Shown: positions 1-9,213, numbered from the stretch's first letter. The stretch is DNA of 64,000 nucleotides from Psychrobacillus sp. BL-248-WT-3 (GCF_012843435.1 NZ_JABAFC010000017.1:1-64000); one strand, 5' to 3'. A program made the numbers and translations. The notes: generated from the sequence alone by a model not told the origin.

Positions 1-76
<76 letters not shown>

Positions 77-85
77 ATATATATA

Positions 86-162
86 CGGGAAGTAGCTCAG
101 CTTGGTAGAGCACTTGGTTTGGGACCAAGGGGTCGCAGGTTCGAATCCTGTCTTCCCGACCA
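86..162 (+). tRNA. tRNA-Pro (TGG)
   Basis: Acceptor CGGGAAG pairs with CTTCCCG. Anticodon stem CTTGG/CCAAG holds loop TTTGGGA, giving anticodon TGG. CCA is encoded. Confidence 0.96.
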
Positions 163-179
163 GTTATTAATAAAAATTT

Positions 180-255
180 GGGGCCTTAGCTCAGCTGGGA
201 GAGCGCCTGCCTTGCACGCAGGAGGTCAGCGGTTCGATCCCGCTAGGCTCCACCA
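180..255 (+). tRNA. tRNA-Ala (TGC)
   Basis: Acceptor GGGGCCT pairs with AGGCTCC. Anticodon stem CCTGC/GCAGG holds loop CTTGCAC, giving anticodon TGC. CCA is encoded. Confidence 0.96.
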
Positions 256-282
256 AATATAAAATTTTCTTTTAAAGTTCCT

Positions 283-356
283 GGCGGCGTAGCTCAGCTG
301 GCTAGAGCATTCGGTTCATACCCGAAAGGTCGTGGGTTCGACTCCCTCTGCCGCCA
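283..356 (+). tRNA. tRNA-Met (CAT), elongator
   Basis: Acceptor GGCGGCG pairs with TGCCGCC. Anticodon loop TTCATAC gives CAT. The full C-G closed acceptor and its place before the Ile2-like gene fit elongator Met, as in the B. subtilis trnB order. CCA is not encoded (the gene ends ...GCCGCCA then TCTT), so it must be added by the CCA enzyme. Confidence 0.9.
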
Positions 357-362
357 TCTTAA

Positions 363-439
363 GGACCTTTAGCTCAGTTGGTTAGAGCAGACGGCTCATA
401 ACCGTCCGGTCGCAGGTTCGAGTCCTGCAAGGTCCACCA
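363..439 (+). tRNA. tRNA with CAT anticodon, probably tRNA-Ile2 (lysidine-modified)
   Basis: Acceptor GGACCTT pairs with AAGGTCC. Anticodon loop CTCATAA has anticodon CAT. Body sequence and position between Met and Ser match the Bacillus tRNA-Ile(CAU) gene, whose C34 is converted to lysidine by TilS. This reading rests on remembered family sequence; elongator Met is the alternative. CCA is encoded. Confidence 0.85.
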
Positions 440-451
440 ACATAATTTTTC

Positions 452-544
452 GGAGGAATACCCAAGTCTGGCTGAAGGGATCGGTCTTGAAAACCGACAG
501 GCGGGTCATACCGCGCGGGGGTTCGAATCCCTCTTCCTCCTCCA
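452..544 (+). tRNA. tRNA-Ser (TGA)
   Basis: Class II tRNA with a long variable arm. Acceptor GGAGGAA pairs with TTCCTCC. Anticodon stem TCGGT/ACCGA holds loop CTTGAAA, giving anticodon TGA. CCA is encoded. Confidence 0.95.
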
Positions 545-651
545 TCTTATTGTTAGTGGGAAATTATACATAACGTCGACTTCAAGTAAGCTTGGAAGAC
601 GGAAAAGTTATTAAATACATAGTTGATTTAAATTTCAACTACTCTTATTGT

Positions 652-728
<77 letters not shown>

Positions 729-731
729 AAT

Positions 732-807
732 GGTCCCGTGGTGTAGCGGTTAACATGCCTGCCTGTCACGCAGGAGATCGCCGGTTCGATCCCGGTCGGG
801 ACCGCCA
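732..807 (+). tRNA. tRNA-Asp (GTC)
   Basis: Acceptor GGTCCCG pairs with CGGGACC. Anticodon stem CCTGC/GCAGG holds loop CTGTCAC, giving anticodon GTC. CCA is encoded. Confidence 0.96.
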
Positions 808-950
808 TTTATTATTCAATATGTTAGAGATTTAGGATAAGCAAGCAAATCGAGGATGCAATCGAACGAAAGAAGGAGCGTACTAAAGTACGTGACTGAA
901 TGAGTGAGTGAAGCTGACAAAGAGTTGTGCCGCTTAGCATAAATCGAAGA
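808..950. other. unusually long tRNA spacer with possible structured repeat
   Basis: This 143-base spacer between tRNA-Asp and tRNA-Phe is far longer than most spacers in the cluster. It contains a small inverted repeat (GCGTACTAAAGTACGT near 878) and runs such as GAATGAGTGAGTGAAGC. No reading frame with a ribosome binding site was seen. It may be processed leader RNA or a dispersed repeat; function unknown. Confidence 0.4.
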
Positions 951-1026
951 GGCTCAGTAGCTCAGTCGGTAGAGCAAAGGACTGAAAATCCTTGTGTCGG
1001 CGGTTCGATTCCGTCCTGAGCCACCA
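951..1026 (+). tRNA. tRNA-Phe (GAA)
   Basis: Acceptor GGCTCAG pairs with CTGAGCC. Anticodon stem AAGGA/TCCTT holds loop CTGAAAA, giving anticodon GAA. CCA is encoded. Confidence 0.96.
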
Positions 1027-1034
1027 TTTATCAC

Positions 1035-1108
1035 GCGGGTGTAGTTTAGTGGTAAAACCTCAGCCTTCCAAGCTGATGATGAGAGTTCGATTCTCTTCAC
1101 CCGCTCCA
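1035..1108 (+). tRNA. tRNA-Gly (TCC)
   Basis: Acceptor GCGGGTG pairs with CACCCGC. Anticodon stem TCAGC/GCTGA holds loop CTTCCAA, giving anticodon TCC. CCA is encoded. It directly follows Phe; the B. subtilis trnB order has His between them. Confidence 0.96.
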
Positions 1109-1114
1109 ATTAAT

Positions 1115-1191
<77 letters not shown>

Positions 1192-1195
1192 TTAT

Positions 1196-1270
1196 TCCGA
1201 AGTAGCTCAGTGGTAGAGCAATCGGCTGTTAACCGATTGGTCGTAGGTTCGAGTCCTACCTTCGGAGCCA
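1196..1270 (+). tRNA. tRNA-Asn (GTT)
   Basis: Acceptor TCCGAAG pairs with CTTCGGA. Anticodon stem ATCGG/CCGAT holds loop CTGTTAA, giving anticodon GTT. CCA is encoded. Confidence 0.96.
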
Positions 1271-1277
1271 TATATAT

Positions 1278-1368
1278 GGGGAAGTACTCAAGTGGCTGAA
1301 GAGGCGCCCCTGCTAAGGGTGTAGGTCGGGCAACCGGCGCGAGGGTTCAAATCCCTCCTTCTCCGCCA
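1278..1368 (+). tRNA. tRNA-Ser (GCT)
   Basis: Class II tRNA with a long variable arm. Acceptor GGGGAAG pairs with CTTCTCC through one G-T pair. Anticodon stem CGCCC/GGGTG holds loop CTGCTAA, giving anticodon GCT. CCA is encoded. Confidence 0.95.
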
Positions 1369-1375
1369 TATATAA

Positions 1376-1447
1376 GGCCCCTTGGTCAAGCGGTTAAGAC
1401 ACCGCCCTTTCACGGCGGTAACACGGGTTCGAATCCCGTAGGGGTCA
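1376..1447 (+). tRNA. tRNA-Glu (TTC)
   Basis: Acceptor GGCCCCT pairs with AGGGGTC. Anticodon stem CCGCC/GGCGG holds loop CTTTCAC, giving anticodon TTC. CCA is not encoded. It is the last gene of the cluster, directly followed by a terminator. Confidence 0.95.
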
Positions 1448-1454
1448 TAACTGT

Positions 1455-1488
1455 AAAAAGACAATCACTTCGGTGGTTGTCTTTTTTA
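1455..1488 (+). terminator. terminator of tRNA operon
   Basis: Stem GACAATCAC/GTGGTTGTC closed by a TTCG tetraloop and followed by a T run, 8 bases after tRNA-Glu. Confidence 0.85.
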
Positions 1489-1689
1489 TTGTGCCTTTAT
1501 GATATGTAAGGATTGTTATAACATTGTAAATCCAGGCGGGAAGAAGTATCAAGAAAAGTGAATCTATGCTGCACTTATTCGTGAATTTCCTTTCAAATAT
1601 TGTTAGCAGAACGATTACACTAAAGTGATCCATTATAGCATTTGGGCATTATCTTCTTGTGAAGAGATTTACTTCTAAAAGTTCTTCCA

Positions 1690-1815
1690 CCGACCGATTA
1701 TTGAAGAGAACCGTCCGATTATCAGGTAAAACCGACCGATTATTGAAGAGAACCAACCGATTATTTTGCCTAACCGACCGATTATTAAACAAAACCGTCC
1801 GATTCTAAAGAAACT
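1690..1815. repeat. six tandem units, exact 21-bp period (core CCGNCCGATTAT)
   Basis: Copies of the core CCGACCGATTAT or close variants start at 1690, 1711, 1732, 1753, 1774 and 1795, all exactly 21 bases apart. About 12 bases of each unit are conserved and the rest vary. The array sits in the noncoding gap between the tRNA terminator and the menA terminator. A minus-strand frame stays open across it (about 1808 to 1649) and would encode a seven-residue repeat, but it has no ATG or ribosome binding site. The rest of the gap 1489-1892 holds nothing recognisable. Confidence 0.85.
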
Positions 1816-1892
1816 ACGCGAAATCAATTATTTGGTTAGACTTTTCTTTCTTCGTTTACACTTCTGCAACCTCTAACTTAAACTTCACAAAT

Positions 1893-1922
1893 AAAAAAGC
1901 CAGGAAGGGTTAACTTCCTGAC
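1893..1922 (-). terminator. menA terminator
   Basis: On the minus strand, stem CAGGAAG/CTTCCTG with a six-base loop is followed by GCTTTTTT, just past the menA stop. Confidence 0.8.
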
Positions 1923-1928
1923 TGACCA

Positions 1929-2840
1929 TCATAGTAAAAATCCTATTAACAAGCCAATTCCTAAAAGAAATACGAAAATGGTATTCGTAAGAGCGGTGTT
2001 TTTCATTGCTAATCCGACTTCGAGGTGATTCTCTTTTGCTTTAAATAGTTTTATAGCATCTATTGGTTTCTTTGCACTTAGTAAGACTAGTAAAGCCCAA
2101 GGTGTAAGAATCTGAAGTATTACTAATAAGATGATCCATACATAAGAAACGATAAAAAATAGGGCTAACACATTAATAGCATTGTCTCTACCTATTAAGA
2201 TAGCCATTGTTTTTCTACCGCCTTTTGTATCCTCTACAATATCTCGAATATTATTAGAAAGCATAATAGCAGCGACAAGCAGAGTGCTAGGGATAGATAG
2301 GAACAAGGCAAAGTTTGGTATAGAACCTACCTGAATGTATGTAGCAATTAAAACAATAAACATTCCCATAACCACACCACTGAATAGTTCTCCAAACGGT
2401 GTATAAGCTATTGGGTAAGGTCCACCAGTATATAAGTATCCAATGAGCATACAAACGGCTCCAACGATCAATAAAAGCCAAGATGATTGGGAACAAATAT
2501 AAATACCTAACAGAGCGGCTAGGACGTATAGTACTAAGGCTAATTGAAGCACGGTCTTTGGTTTAACACCATTGCGGACTATCGCGCCACCAATGCCGAT
2601 AGATTCTTCACTATCTAGACCTCTTTCAAAGTCGTAGTACTCATTAAACATATTCGTAGCAGCTTGTATAAACAAGCACGCAATGAGCATTGCTAAGAAT
2701 AAAGGCCAATCAATATTTACGTAATAAAGGGCAATCATTGTACCTAAAAAGACAGGCGCAAACGATGCAGTTAACGTGTGTGGTCTTGTTAACTTCCACC
2801 ATATACGCCAGCCTTTATCAGCTTGTAGTTCTTGTGACAT
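1929..2840 (-). CDS. menA: 1,4-dihydroxy-2-naphthoate polyprenyltransferase MenA
   Basis: This UbiA-family integral membrane prenyltransferase joins a polyprenyl chain to 1,4-dihydroxy-2-naphthoate, giving demethylmenaquinone. The first Asp-rich site is visible at residues 66-76 (NEYYDFERGLD) and a second near residue 200 (DIVEDTKGGRKT). Much of the remaining 303 residues is hydrophobic, as expected for 8-9 membrane helices. ATG at 2840 is preceded by AAAGGAGAG. It is divergent from menF, so the intergenic region 2841-2992 probably drives both arms of the menaquinone locus. Confidence 0.93.
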   Translation of the reverse strand: MSQELQADKGWRIWWKLTRPHTLTASFAPVFLGTMIALYYVNIDWPLFLAMLIACLFIQAATNMFNEYYDFERGLDSEESIGIGGAIVRNGVKPKTVLQLALVLYVLAALLGIYICSQSSWLLLIVGAVCMLIGYLYTGGPYPIAYTPFGELFSGVVMGMFIVLIATYIQVGSIPNFALFLSIPSTLLVAAIMLSNNIRDIVEDTKGGRKTMAILIGRDNAINVLALFFIVSYVWIILLVILQILTPWALLVLLSAKKPIDAIKLFKAKENHLEVGLAMKNTALTNTIFVFLLGIGLLIGFLL

Positions 2841-2992
2841 ATAAATTTCTCTCCTTTTAAAGAATCAACTTCAATTTTAGCATACATTTGTAGCTAAATG
2901 TGTGCCGAAACGTGGAGAAAGTTGTATGATAAAGGGTAGAGTAATAAAACATGAACTTAAATTAGCAGGTAATTTATACGGAGGTCATATAT

Positions 2993-4354
2993 ATGCCGAA
3001 CACCACCGGGCAAAATAAATCAACATTACGTTTTTATACCGAAACAATAGAAGTATCTAGAATGTCTGCTCATGCTTTTTTTGAAGCTGGGGAGGATTAC
3101 TATAAAGGGAAACGATTCTTTTGGCAAAACAAAGAGAAAACGTTCACATTGGTTGGACTTGGACACGCCTATGTACTGTCTAATGATTTAGAGAAAAATA
3201 GATACAGCGATATAGCTCAAAAATGGGATGACCTTTGTGCTTGTTCATTAATAGAGAAAGCAGATGTGTCTCCAATTCTATTTGGTGGATTCTCTTTCGA
3301 TCCTTCAAACAATATATCATCGGAATGGAATAGCTTCCCGTCTAGTTTTTTTGCCGTGGCTACATTTCAATTAGTTATACAGGACGATCAGGCTTTTGTA
3401 AGTATTCATCATATTACAGAGGAAGAGGACAGCTCTGCTGCTTTTGAGCGCTTACGTATAGAAAGAGATACTTTAATCCATACAGCTCAAGTGAAAGAAC
3501 TGAAGGTCCATAAAAAGCCACAACTTCTTCAACGAGAAGATAGATTAAAGGAAGAATACTTATCAGCGGTTGAAACTGTAACGGAAAGAATTCGTAATAA
3601 GGAAGTAAACAAGGTAGTTATTGGGCGCTCCCTAAAGTTAACCTTTGATGATATCTTTTCACCATCTACAGCAATTTACAATGCATCGATGGAGCAACCT
3701 GAAAGTTATTTATTTGGTCTTGAGAAAGAAGACAAGACTTTCTTTGGGGCGACTCCAGAGAGATTAGTAAAATTGGAAAATGGCAAGGTTGAATCTGCTG
3801 GTTTGGCTGGATCCGTTCGAAGAGGAAAAGACCAAGTGGAAGATAAGAAGCTTGGAGATGCGCTATTATCGGATAATAAAAACTTAATGGAACATGAATA
3901 TGTTGTTCAGATGATTAGAAAAGTATTTGAGCAGTATTGTGAGCAGGTTAAGATTCCAGCTAGACCAAAGCTTATGAAAATAAGAGATATTCAGCATTTA
4001 TTTACACCTATAGAGGGGAAAATTAAAGGAAGCTCTTCTCTTTTCGAGTTTGTGGAAGCTATGCATCCGACACCAGCACTTGGTGGTGAACCTCGACAAG
4101 AGGCTATTGAGATTATTAGAGAATCTGAACAAATGAACCGTGGTTATTATGCCGCTCCAATCGGCTGGGTGAATGCCGAGGGAGATGGAGAGTTTGCGGT
4201 AGGTATTCGTTCTGCTCTCATAGAAAACCAATACGCGTACTTATATGCTGGGGGCGGTTTAGTTTCAGAATCTACCTCTTTTGAAGAGTTTGAAGAAACG
4301 AGAGTCAAATTCCGACCAATGCTTCGAACTTTGGGAGGAAATATGAATGACTAA
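2993..4354 (+). CDS. menF: isochorismate synthase MenF
   Basis: Converts chorismate to isochorismate, the first committed step of menaquinone synthesis. The chorismate-binding domain covers roughly residues 190-445, with GATPERLVK, ESAGLAGSVRRG, HPTPALGGEPR and the C-terminal IGWVNAEGDGEFAVGIRSA. Its 453 residues are usual for the family. The ATG follows GGAGG with a 7-base gap and opens the operon; its end overlaps menD by 8 bases. The men context separates it from DhbC or EntC siderophore paralogs. Confidence 0.93.
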   Translation: MPNTTGQNKSTLRFYTETIEVSRMSAHAFFEAGEDYYKGKRFFWQNKEKTFTLVGLGHAYVLSNDLEKNRYSDIAQKWDDLCACSLIEKADVSPILFGGFSFDPSNNISSEWNSFPSSFFAVATFQLVIQDDQAFVSIHHITEEEDSSAAFERLRIERDTLIHTAQVKELKVHKKPQLLQREDRLKEEYLSAVETVTERIRNKEVNKVVIGRSLKLTFDDIFSPSTAIYNASMEQPESYLFGLEKEDKTFFGATPERLVKLENGKVESAGLAGSVRRGKDQVEDKKLGDALLSDNKNLMEHEYVVQMIRKVFEQYCEQVKIPARPKLMKIRDIQHLFTPIEGKIKGSSSLFEFVEAMHPTPALGGEPRQEAIEIIRESEQMNRGYYAAPIGWVNAEGDGEFAVGIRSALIENQYAYLYAGGGLVSESTSFEEFEETRVKFRPMLRTLGGNMND

Positions 4355-6059
4355 CGCGAGCTTTCTAACATCTTATGTAAATCGATTTGTAGAAACTATT
4401 AGACAAGCGGGCATAGAGGATATCGTACTATGCCCAGGATCTAGATCCACTCCTTTAGCATATGGTTTTGCAAAATCGACAGGCTTTAACTTATATAGAC
4501 AAATTGATGAGCGTTCTGCTGGATATTTTGCTTTAGGAATTGCCAAAGCGAAAAAGAATCCTGTAGTTCTATTGTGTACTTCTGGAACTGCTGCTGCGAA
4601 TTTCTTTCCTGCGATAGTGGAAGCATACTATGCAAGAATACCATTACTTATTGTGACAGCGGATCGCCCACATGAACTTAGAGAGGTCGGCGCTCCTCAA
4701 GCGATAGACCAAATTCACCTATTTGGTAAGCATGTCAAATGGTCGGTCGATTTTCCTTTACCTGAGGAAAGAGAAGAAAGCCTTGCGTTTATAGAGAGAC
4801 ATATTCATCGTGCAGTTTCTTCTACAAGGACTGCACCGATGGGACCAGTTCATATCAACGTGCCGTTTCGGGAGCCGCTATTGTTAGAAATGGATCGGCC
4901 AGCTTCCTTGTCTCAAATGCAGCAAACAGAACTAGGGAGGCTTATGCCAAGTAAAGAATGCATCCATTGGTATACTCAGTTAATAACAGACACAGAGAAG
5001 GGACTTATTATTGTAGGGGATTCCCTAAATTCAACAGTAGGTTTCTGGGAGTTTGTGAAAGCTATACAATGGCCAGTACTAGCGGATCCATTGTCGACGC
5101 TTCGAAGTAATGTGCCAATGGATTGTATGCATTTATGTATAGACCAATATGACGCTATTTTAAAAAGTGAAGCGTTTATGCAATCAGCTATCCCTGATGC
5201 AGTCATTCGTTTTGGTGCTCAGCCGGTTTCTAAGCCGCTTATGAAGTTTCTTGAGGCAAACCCTCCTAAAACCTTTATAGCTGTGGATGAAAGCCCATTA
5301 TTTAGAGATTCTCTTCATGTCGTAACTCATCACTTACAAGTAGATCCGTCATCTCTTTGGTTACAGATAGAAGAAAAGCAATCATCTAGCTATCTAGAAA
5401 AATGGTCTAAGGCTAATGATATAGCAACGAATCATATTCAGACGTATATTTCAGAGCAAACCGACGAGGGTGCGTTAGCAGGAACATTATTTGAGGGACT
5501 TCCAGACAAAACGGATTTAATAGCAAGTAGCAGTATGCCTATACGTGATGTAGACACCTTTTTCAATAAAACCTATAAGGATGTCCATGTATATGCCAAT
5601 AGAGGGACAAACGGGATTGATGGAGTCGTATCTACGGCTTTAGGTATTCAAGCAGCAACTAAAAGACCTGGCTATCTATTAATCGGGGATTTGGCATTTC
5701 TCCATGACGTAAATGGATTAATTGTCACTCGTTTTAGCGAAACAGATTTAACCATTGTTATTATGAATAATGATGGAGGAGGCATATTCTCTTACTTGCC
5801 ACAATCTACGGAAACTAATTACTTTGAGCATTTGTTCGGGACACCTACAGGGCTTGAGTTTTCAGCTATTGCTACTATGTACGATGCTCAATATGATGTA
5901 GTACATACTAAGGAAGATTTTCAAGCTGTCTTAAGTAAGGATAAAACGAAGAATATACGTATGATTGAAGTTCGTACGGATCGACAAAACAATACAGAAA
6001 CTCATCGAAAGCTTTGGGCAGCAATCACTAAGGAGCTGGATGTCACTTGGAAAGCTTAA
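4347..6059 (+). CDS. menD: SEPHCHC synthase MenD
   Basis: Thiamine-diphosphate enzyme that adds the succinic semialdehyde unit from 2-oxoglutarate to isochorismate. The N-terminal PYR domain has CPGSRSTPLA near residue 30. The C-terminal PP domain has YANRGTNGIDG and the GDLAF...NNDGGG cofactor motif (about residues 415-480). Its 570 residues are typical. It overlaps menF by 8 bases and menH by 13, indicating tight translational coupling. Confidence 0.95.
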   Translation: MTNASFLTSYVNRFVETIRQAGIEDIVLCPGSRSTPLAYGFAKSTGFNLYRQIDERSAGYFALGIAKAKKNPVVLLCTSGTAAANFFPAIVEAYYARIPLLIVTADRPHELREVGAPQAIDQIHLFGKHVKWSVDFPLPEEREESLAFIERHIHRAVSSTRTAPMGPVHINVPFREPLLLEMDRPASLSQMQQTELGRLMPSKECIHWYTQLITDTEKGLIIVGDSLNSTVGFWEFVKAIQWPVLADPLSTLRSNVPMDCMHLCIDQYDAILKSEAFMQSAIPDAVIRFGAQPVSKPLMKFLEANPPKTFIAVDESPLFRDSLHVVTHHLQVDPSSLWLQIEEKQSSSYLEKWSKANDIATNHIQTYISEQTDEGALAGTLFEGLPDKTDLIASSSMPIRDVDTFFNKTYKDVHVYANRGTNGIDGVVSTALGIQAATKRPGYLLIGDLAFLHDVNGLIVTRFSETDLTIVIMNNDGGGIFSYLPQSTETNYFEHLFGTPTGLEFSAIATMYDAQYDVVHTKEDFQAVLSKDKTKNIRMIEVRTDRQNNTETHRKLWAAITKELDVTWKA

Positions 6060-6871
6060 TAACCGTTAGGTCCATTCAGATGAAAGTTAAAAGGTACAAT
6101 ACAGGCGCCAAGAAGAAGGCGGTCCTTCTGCATGGATTTACTGGATCTAGTAAGACATGGGAGGAAGTTATCGCTTCTCTAGGTCCTTCTATTGAACTGC
6201 TAACCATTGATTTAATTGGCCACGGGGAAAGTGACAAGCCTGAAAATGCGAGTCGTTACTTTGCTCAGGAGCAGGTGGAGGATCTACATGCACTAATCCA
6301 ACAGATAGGCTGGGATCATTTTACGCTTATAGGGTATTCTATGGGTGGTAGATTGGCACTTGCCTATGCAAGTAAGTATGAGGTCGACTGTTTAATACTT
6401 GAAAGCAGTTCTCCAGGCTTAAAGGATGAGGAAGCACGTATACAAAGAAAATCAGCGGATAGCAAGCTAGCTGAAAAAATTCTAGTAGACGGTGTTCTCG
6501 CATTTACAGATTACTGGGAGCAGATTCCTTTGTTTGATTCGCAAAAGAGTTTATCACTGAAGAAGCAGCAACAGATAAGAGAAGAGCGAATGTCTCAAAC
6601 AGCAATAGGCTTGTCGAATAGCTTGAAGGGCTTTAGCACTGGAGTGCAGCCTTCCTTATGGGATAAGCTAGTCTCTCTTGAATTTCCAGTAATCATGTTA
6701 ACGGGAGAGCTAGATAAGAAGTTCTGTGAAATTGCTAAAAAGATGTTAGCTATATTACCAAATGCTGACTGGAAAATAATAAATGGTGTGGGCCATGCAA
6801 TTCATGTGGAAAATCCCAAATTGTTTGCTACAATAGTAGAGGATATAATTTTGAAGGAGGATGTAAGATGA
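6047..6871 (+). CDS. menH: SHCHC synthase MenH (alpha/beta hydrolase)
   Basis: Alpha/beta-hydrolase fold enzyme that eliminates pyruvate from SEPHCHC. The nucleophile elbow GYSMGG places Ser at residue 98. The oxyanion region is LLHGFTGSS (about residues 27-35), the acid lies in LTGELDKKF, and the His in [10 protein letters not shown]. The start shown is TTG at 6047 behind AGGAG, overlapping menD; ATG at 6080 is possible but has only a weak ribosome binding site. It ends in an ATGA overlap with menB. Confidence 0.9.
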   Translation: MESLITVRSIQMKVKRYNTGAKKKAVLLHGFTGSSKTWEEVIASLGPSIELLTIDLIGHGESDKPENASRYFAQEQVEDLHALIQQIGWDHFTLIGYSMGGRLALAYASKYEVDCLILESSSPGLKDEEARIQRKSADSKLAEKILVDGVLAFTDYWEQIPLFDSQKSLSLKKQQQIREERMSQTAIGLSNSLKGFSTGVQPSLWDKLVSLEFPVIMLTGELDKKFCEIAKKMLAILPNADWKIINGVGHAIHVENPKLFATIVEDIILKEDVR

Positions 6872-7686
6872 CTCGTGAATGGACAACATTACATACATAT
6901 GAGGACATTAAATATGAATTCTATAATGGAATTGCTAAAGTAACGATTAATCGCCCAGAAGTGCGAAATGCTTTCCGTCCTAAAACAGTGATGGAAATGA
7001 TCGACGCATTTTCTCGTGCTCGCGATGACAAAAACGTTGGAGTAATTATTTTAACTGGAGAAGGCGAAAAAGCTTTCTGTTCAGGCGGAGACCAAAAGGT
7101 TCGAGGTCATGGTGGATATGTAGGCGAGGATGAAATCCCACGTCTTAATGTTCTAGACCTACAACGTTTAATCCGTGTAATTCCTAAGCCAGTTGTAGCT
7201 ATGGTAGCTGGATATGCAATTGGTGGAGGTCATGTATTACACGTAGTTTGTGACTTAACAATCGCTGCGGACAATGCTATTTTTGGACAAACTGGTCCAA
7301 ACGTAGGCTCCTTTGATGCTGGATATGGTTCAGGCTATTTAGCTCGTATCATTGGTCACAAGAAAGCACGTGAAATTTGGTACCTATGCCGTCAATATGA
7401 TGCAAAACAAGCGTTAGATATGGGCTTAGTTAACACTGTTGTTCCTTATGAGCAATTAGAGGACGAGACTGTTCAATGGTGTGAGGAAATGCTAGAAAAG
7501 AGCCCAACCGCACTTCGTTTCTTAAAAGCAGCTATGAATGCTGATACAGATGGACTTGCTGGTCTTCAACAATTAGCTGGAGATGCAACACTTCTTTATT
7601 ACACAACTGAGGAAGCTAAAGAAGGTCGCGATGCGTTTAAAGAAAAACGTAAACCAGACTTCGGTCAATTCCCACGTTTCCCGTGA
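6868..7686 (+). CDS. menB: 1,4-dihydroxy-2-naphthoyl-CoA synthase MenB
   Basis: Crotonase-family enzyme that closes the second ring from o-succinylbenzoyl-CoA. The signature [15 protein letters not shown] (about residues 71-85), the [12 protein letters not shown] oxyanion segment and the [17 protein letters not shown] loop are all present. Its 272 residues are the standard length. The start is set by AAGGAGG eight bases upstream and by the ATGA overlap with menH. A terminator follows, so menE may be expressed at a lower level. Confidence 0.96.
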   Translation: MTREWTTLHTYEDIKYEFYNGIAKVTINRPEVRNAFRPKTVMEMIDAFSRARDDKNVGVIILTGEGEKAFCSGGDQKVRGHGGYVGEDEIPRLNVLDLQRLIRVIPKPVVAMVAGYAIGGGHVLHVVCDLTIAADNAIFGQTGPNVGSFDAGYGSGYLARIIGHKKAREIWYLCRQYDAKQALDMGLVNTVVPYEQLEDETVQWCEEMLEKSPTALRFLKAAMNADTDGLAGLQQLAGDATLLYYTTEEAKEGRDAFKEKRKPDFGQFPRFP

Positions 7687-7713
7687 TTTAGTAAGATATT
7701 TTATGATTTCTCT

Positions 7714-7741
7714 AAGCTGTCCTTTAAGGGCAGCTTTTTTT
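7714..7741 (+). terminator. terminator between menB and menE
   Basis: Stem AAGCTGTCC/GGGCAGCTT with loop TTTAA is followed by a T7 run. It separates menE from the upstream men genes or attenuates read-through. Confidence 0.8.
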
Positions 7742-7794
7742 AAAAGATAGAAATGCATTTGCTTGTGCTTTACTTAATAAAGGAGTTGTTTATT

Positions 7795-9213
7795 ATGTAC
7801 CCTAATCTCTTGGTTAAACGAGCAAGTCTTACGCCAAATAGATTAGCTATCATATTTGAAGACCAACAATGGACATTCTCACAATTACAGCAGGAGGCAA
7901 TAGACTTTGCCGAGAAGCTACATAAATTAGGTGTTAACAAAGGGATGAGAATTGCCATATTGGCGTCGTCCAGCCCACAGCTAGTGACAGTTTTACATGG
8001 CTGCATGCAATTAGGCTGTGAGCTAGTCATGCTTAATGAACGTTTAACAGAGGACGAGCTGATTTATCAATTAAATGATAGTCAGTCTGACGTATTATTA
8101 GTCGATCGGTTAGATAGAAGTTTGATGTATGGTAACCGGATATCCTTTAATCAGGTTACAGGAGCCTCAAACAAGCAATTTCAAATAGACGCTGAATGGC
8201 CAAAGGATAGAACAATCACTATTATGTACACATCTGGTACGACAGGGAAGCCAAAGGGTGTTCGACAAACACTAGAAAATCATGTGATGAGTGCAATGGG
8301 ATCTGCTTTAAATTTAGGTGTTCAGCCTAATGATTGCTGGTTATGCGCAATGCCATTGTTTCATATTAGCGGATTTTCTATTCTAATGCGTTCCGTTCTA
8401 TATGGTATGACAGTCAGCCTCCATACAAAGTTTGATGCAAATAAGTCTATAGAGGAAATTTTAAATGGAACAGTTACTAGAATGTCTGTTGTCGCTGTAA
8501 CGTTAGAAAGATTGATTAGTGTGTTAGAGGAACGGAATCAAACATTCCCGGATACTTTCCAATCTATGCTAGTCGGTGGAGGGCCTGTTCCTCTCCATTA
8601 CTTGGAGCGAGCGATTAAATGTAAGATACCTGTTTTACAGACATATGGTATGACGGAAACGTCCTCACAAACTACGACATTGTCTAGTGAGGATGCTATT
8701 CGTAAGCTAGGCTCAGCAGGAAAGCCACTCTTTTTCGCAGAAATACGTATTTCAGGAGAAAAGGAGATAGGAGAAATTTGTATTAAAGGACCACATGTTA
8801 CGAAGGGTTATATTGGAGCAGCAGCTTCCACGGATCCACAGGATGATGGGTGGCTCCATACGGGAGATATGGGCTATATAGATGACGAAGGTTATTTATA
8901 CGTCGTCGACCGTAGATCAGATTTAATCATTTCGGGTGGGGAAAATATTTATCCTGCTGAAGTGGAGCAGGCCATAGTTAAGCATAGTGCTGTAAAAGAA
9001 GCCGGAGTAACTGGTATTCAGGATGATAAATGGGGACACGTACCGATTGCCTTTGTTGTGCTGAAGAGCGAGGTTACCGAAGAAGAATTAAAATCATTTA
9101 TGAAACCCCAGCTTGCTACATATAAACAGCCTGTCCGTTATTATTTTATCGAGGAGCTACCTAGAAATGCTTCCAATAAAATTTTAAGAAGAAAGCTTCA
9201 TGAATATTTATAA
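7795..9213 (+). CDS. menE: o-succinylbenzoate--CoA ligase MenE
   Basis: Acyl-adenylating enzyme that activates o-succinylbenzoate as its CoA thioester, the substrate of MenB. The ANL-superfamily P-loop YTSGTTGKPKG, the core TYGMTETSS, the GWLHTGDMG motif and the C-terminal DLIISGGENIYP and NKILRRKL segments are present. The start at 7795 follows AAAGGAG with a 9-base gap, giving 472 residues; an in-frame ATG at 7753 lacks a good ribosome binding site. menC, which follows menE in B. subtilis, is absent here. Confidence 0.94.
   Translation: MYPNLLVKRASLTPNRLAIIFEDQQWTFSQLQQEAIDFAEKLHKLGVNKGMRIAILASSSPQLVTVLHGCMQLGCELVMLNERLTEDELIYQLNDSQSDVLLVDRLDRSLMYGNRISFNQVTGASNKQFQIDAEWPKDRTITIMYTSGTTGKPKGVRQTLENHVMSAMGSALNLGVQPNDCWLCAMPLFHISGFSILMRSVLYGMTVSLHTKFDANKSIEEILNGTVTRMSVVAVTLERLISVLEERNQTFPDTFQSMLVGGGPVPLHYLERAIKCKIPVLQTYGMTETSSQTTTLSSEDAIRKLGSAGKPLFFAEIRISGEKEIGEICIKGPHVTKGYIGAAASTDPQDDGWLHTGDMGYIDDEGYLYVVDRRSDLIISGGENIYPAEVEQAIVKHSAVKEAGVTGIQDDKWGHVPIAFVVLKSEVTEEELKSFMKPQLATYKQPVRYYFIEELPRNASNKILRRKLHEYL

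Noticed and set aside
1445-1633. 62-codon minus-strand frame after the tRNA cluster
   Set aside because: It runs into tRNA-Glu and its terminator, with no convincing ribosome binding site or protein-like family.
1649-1808. minus-strand heptapeptide-repeat frame across the 21-bp array
   Set aside because: Open but without ATG/GTG start and ribosome site. The sister arrays at 9865 and 51431 are interrupted by stops, so a coding role is unlikely.
1690-1815. CRISPR array
   Set aside because: Repeat cores of about 12 bases with 9-base gaps are far too short, with no cas genes. The same applies to 51431-51661.
4741-4755. GGTCGGTCGATT inside menD as a further 21-bp-array core
   Set aside because: Single occurrence inside a conserved coding region, with no second unit 21 bases away.
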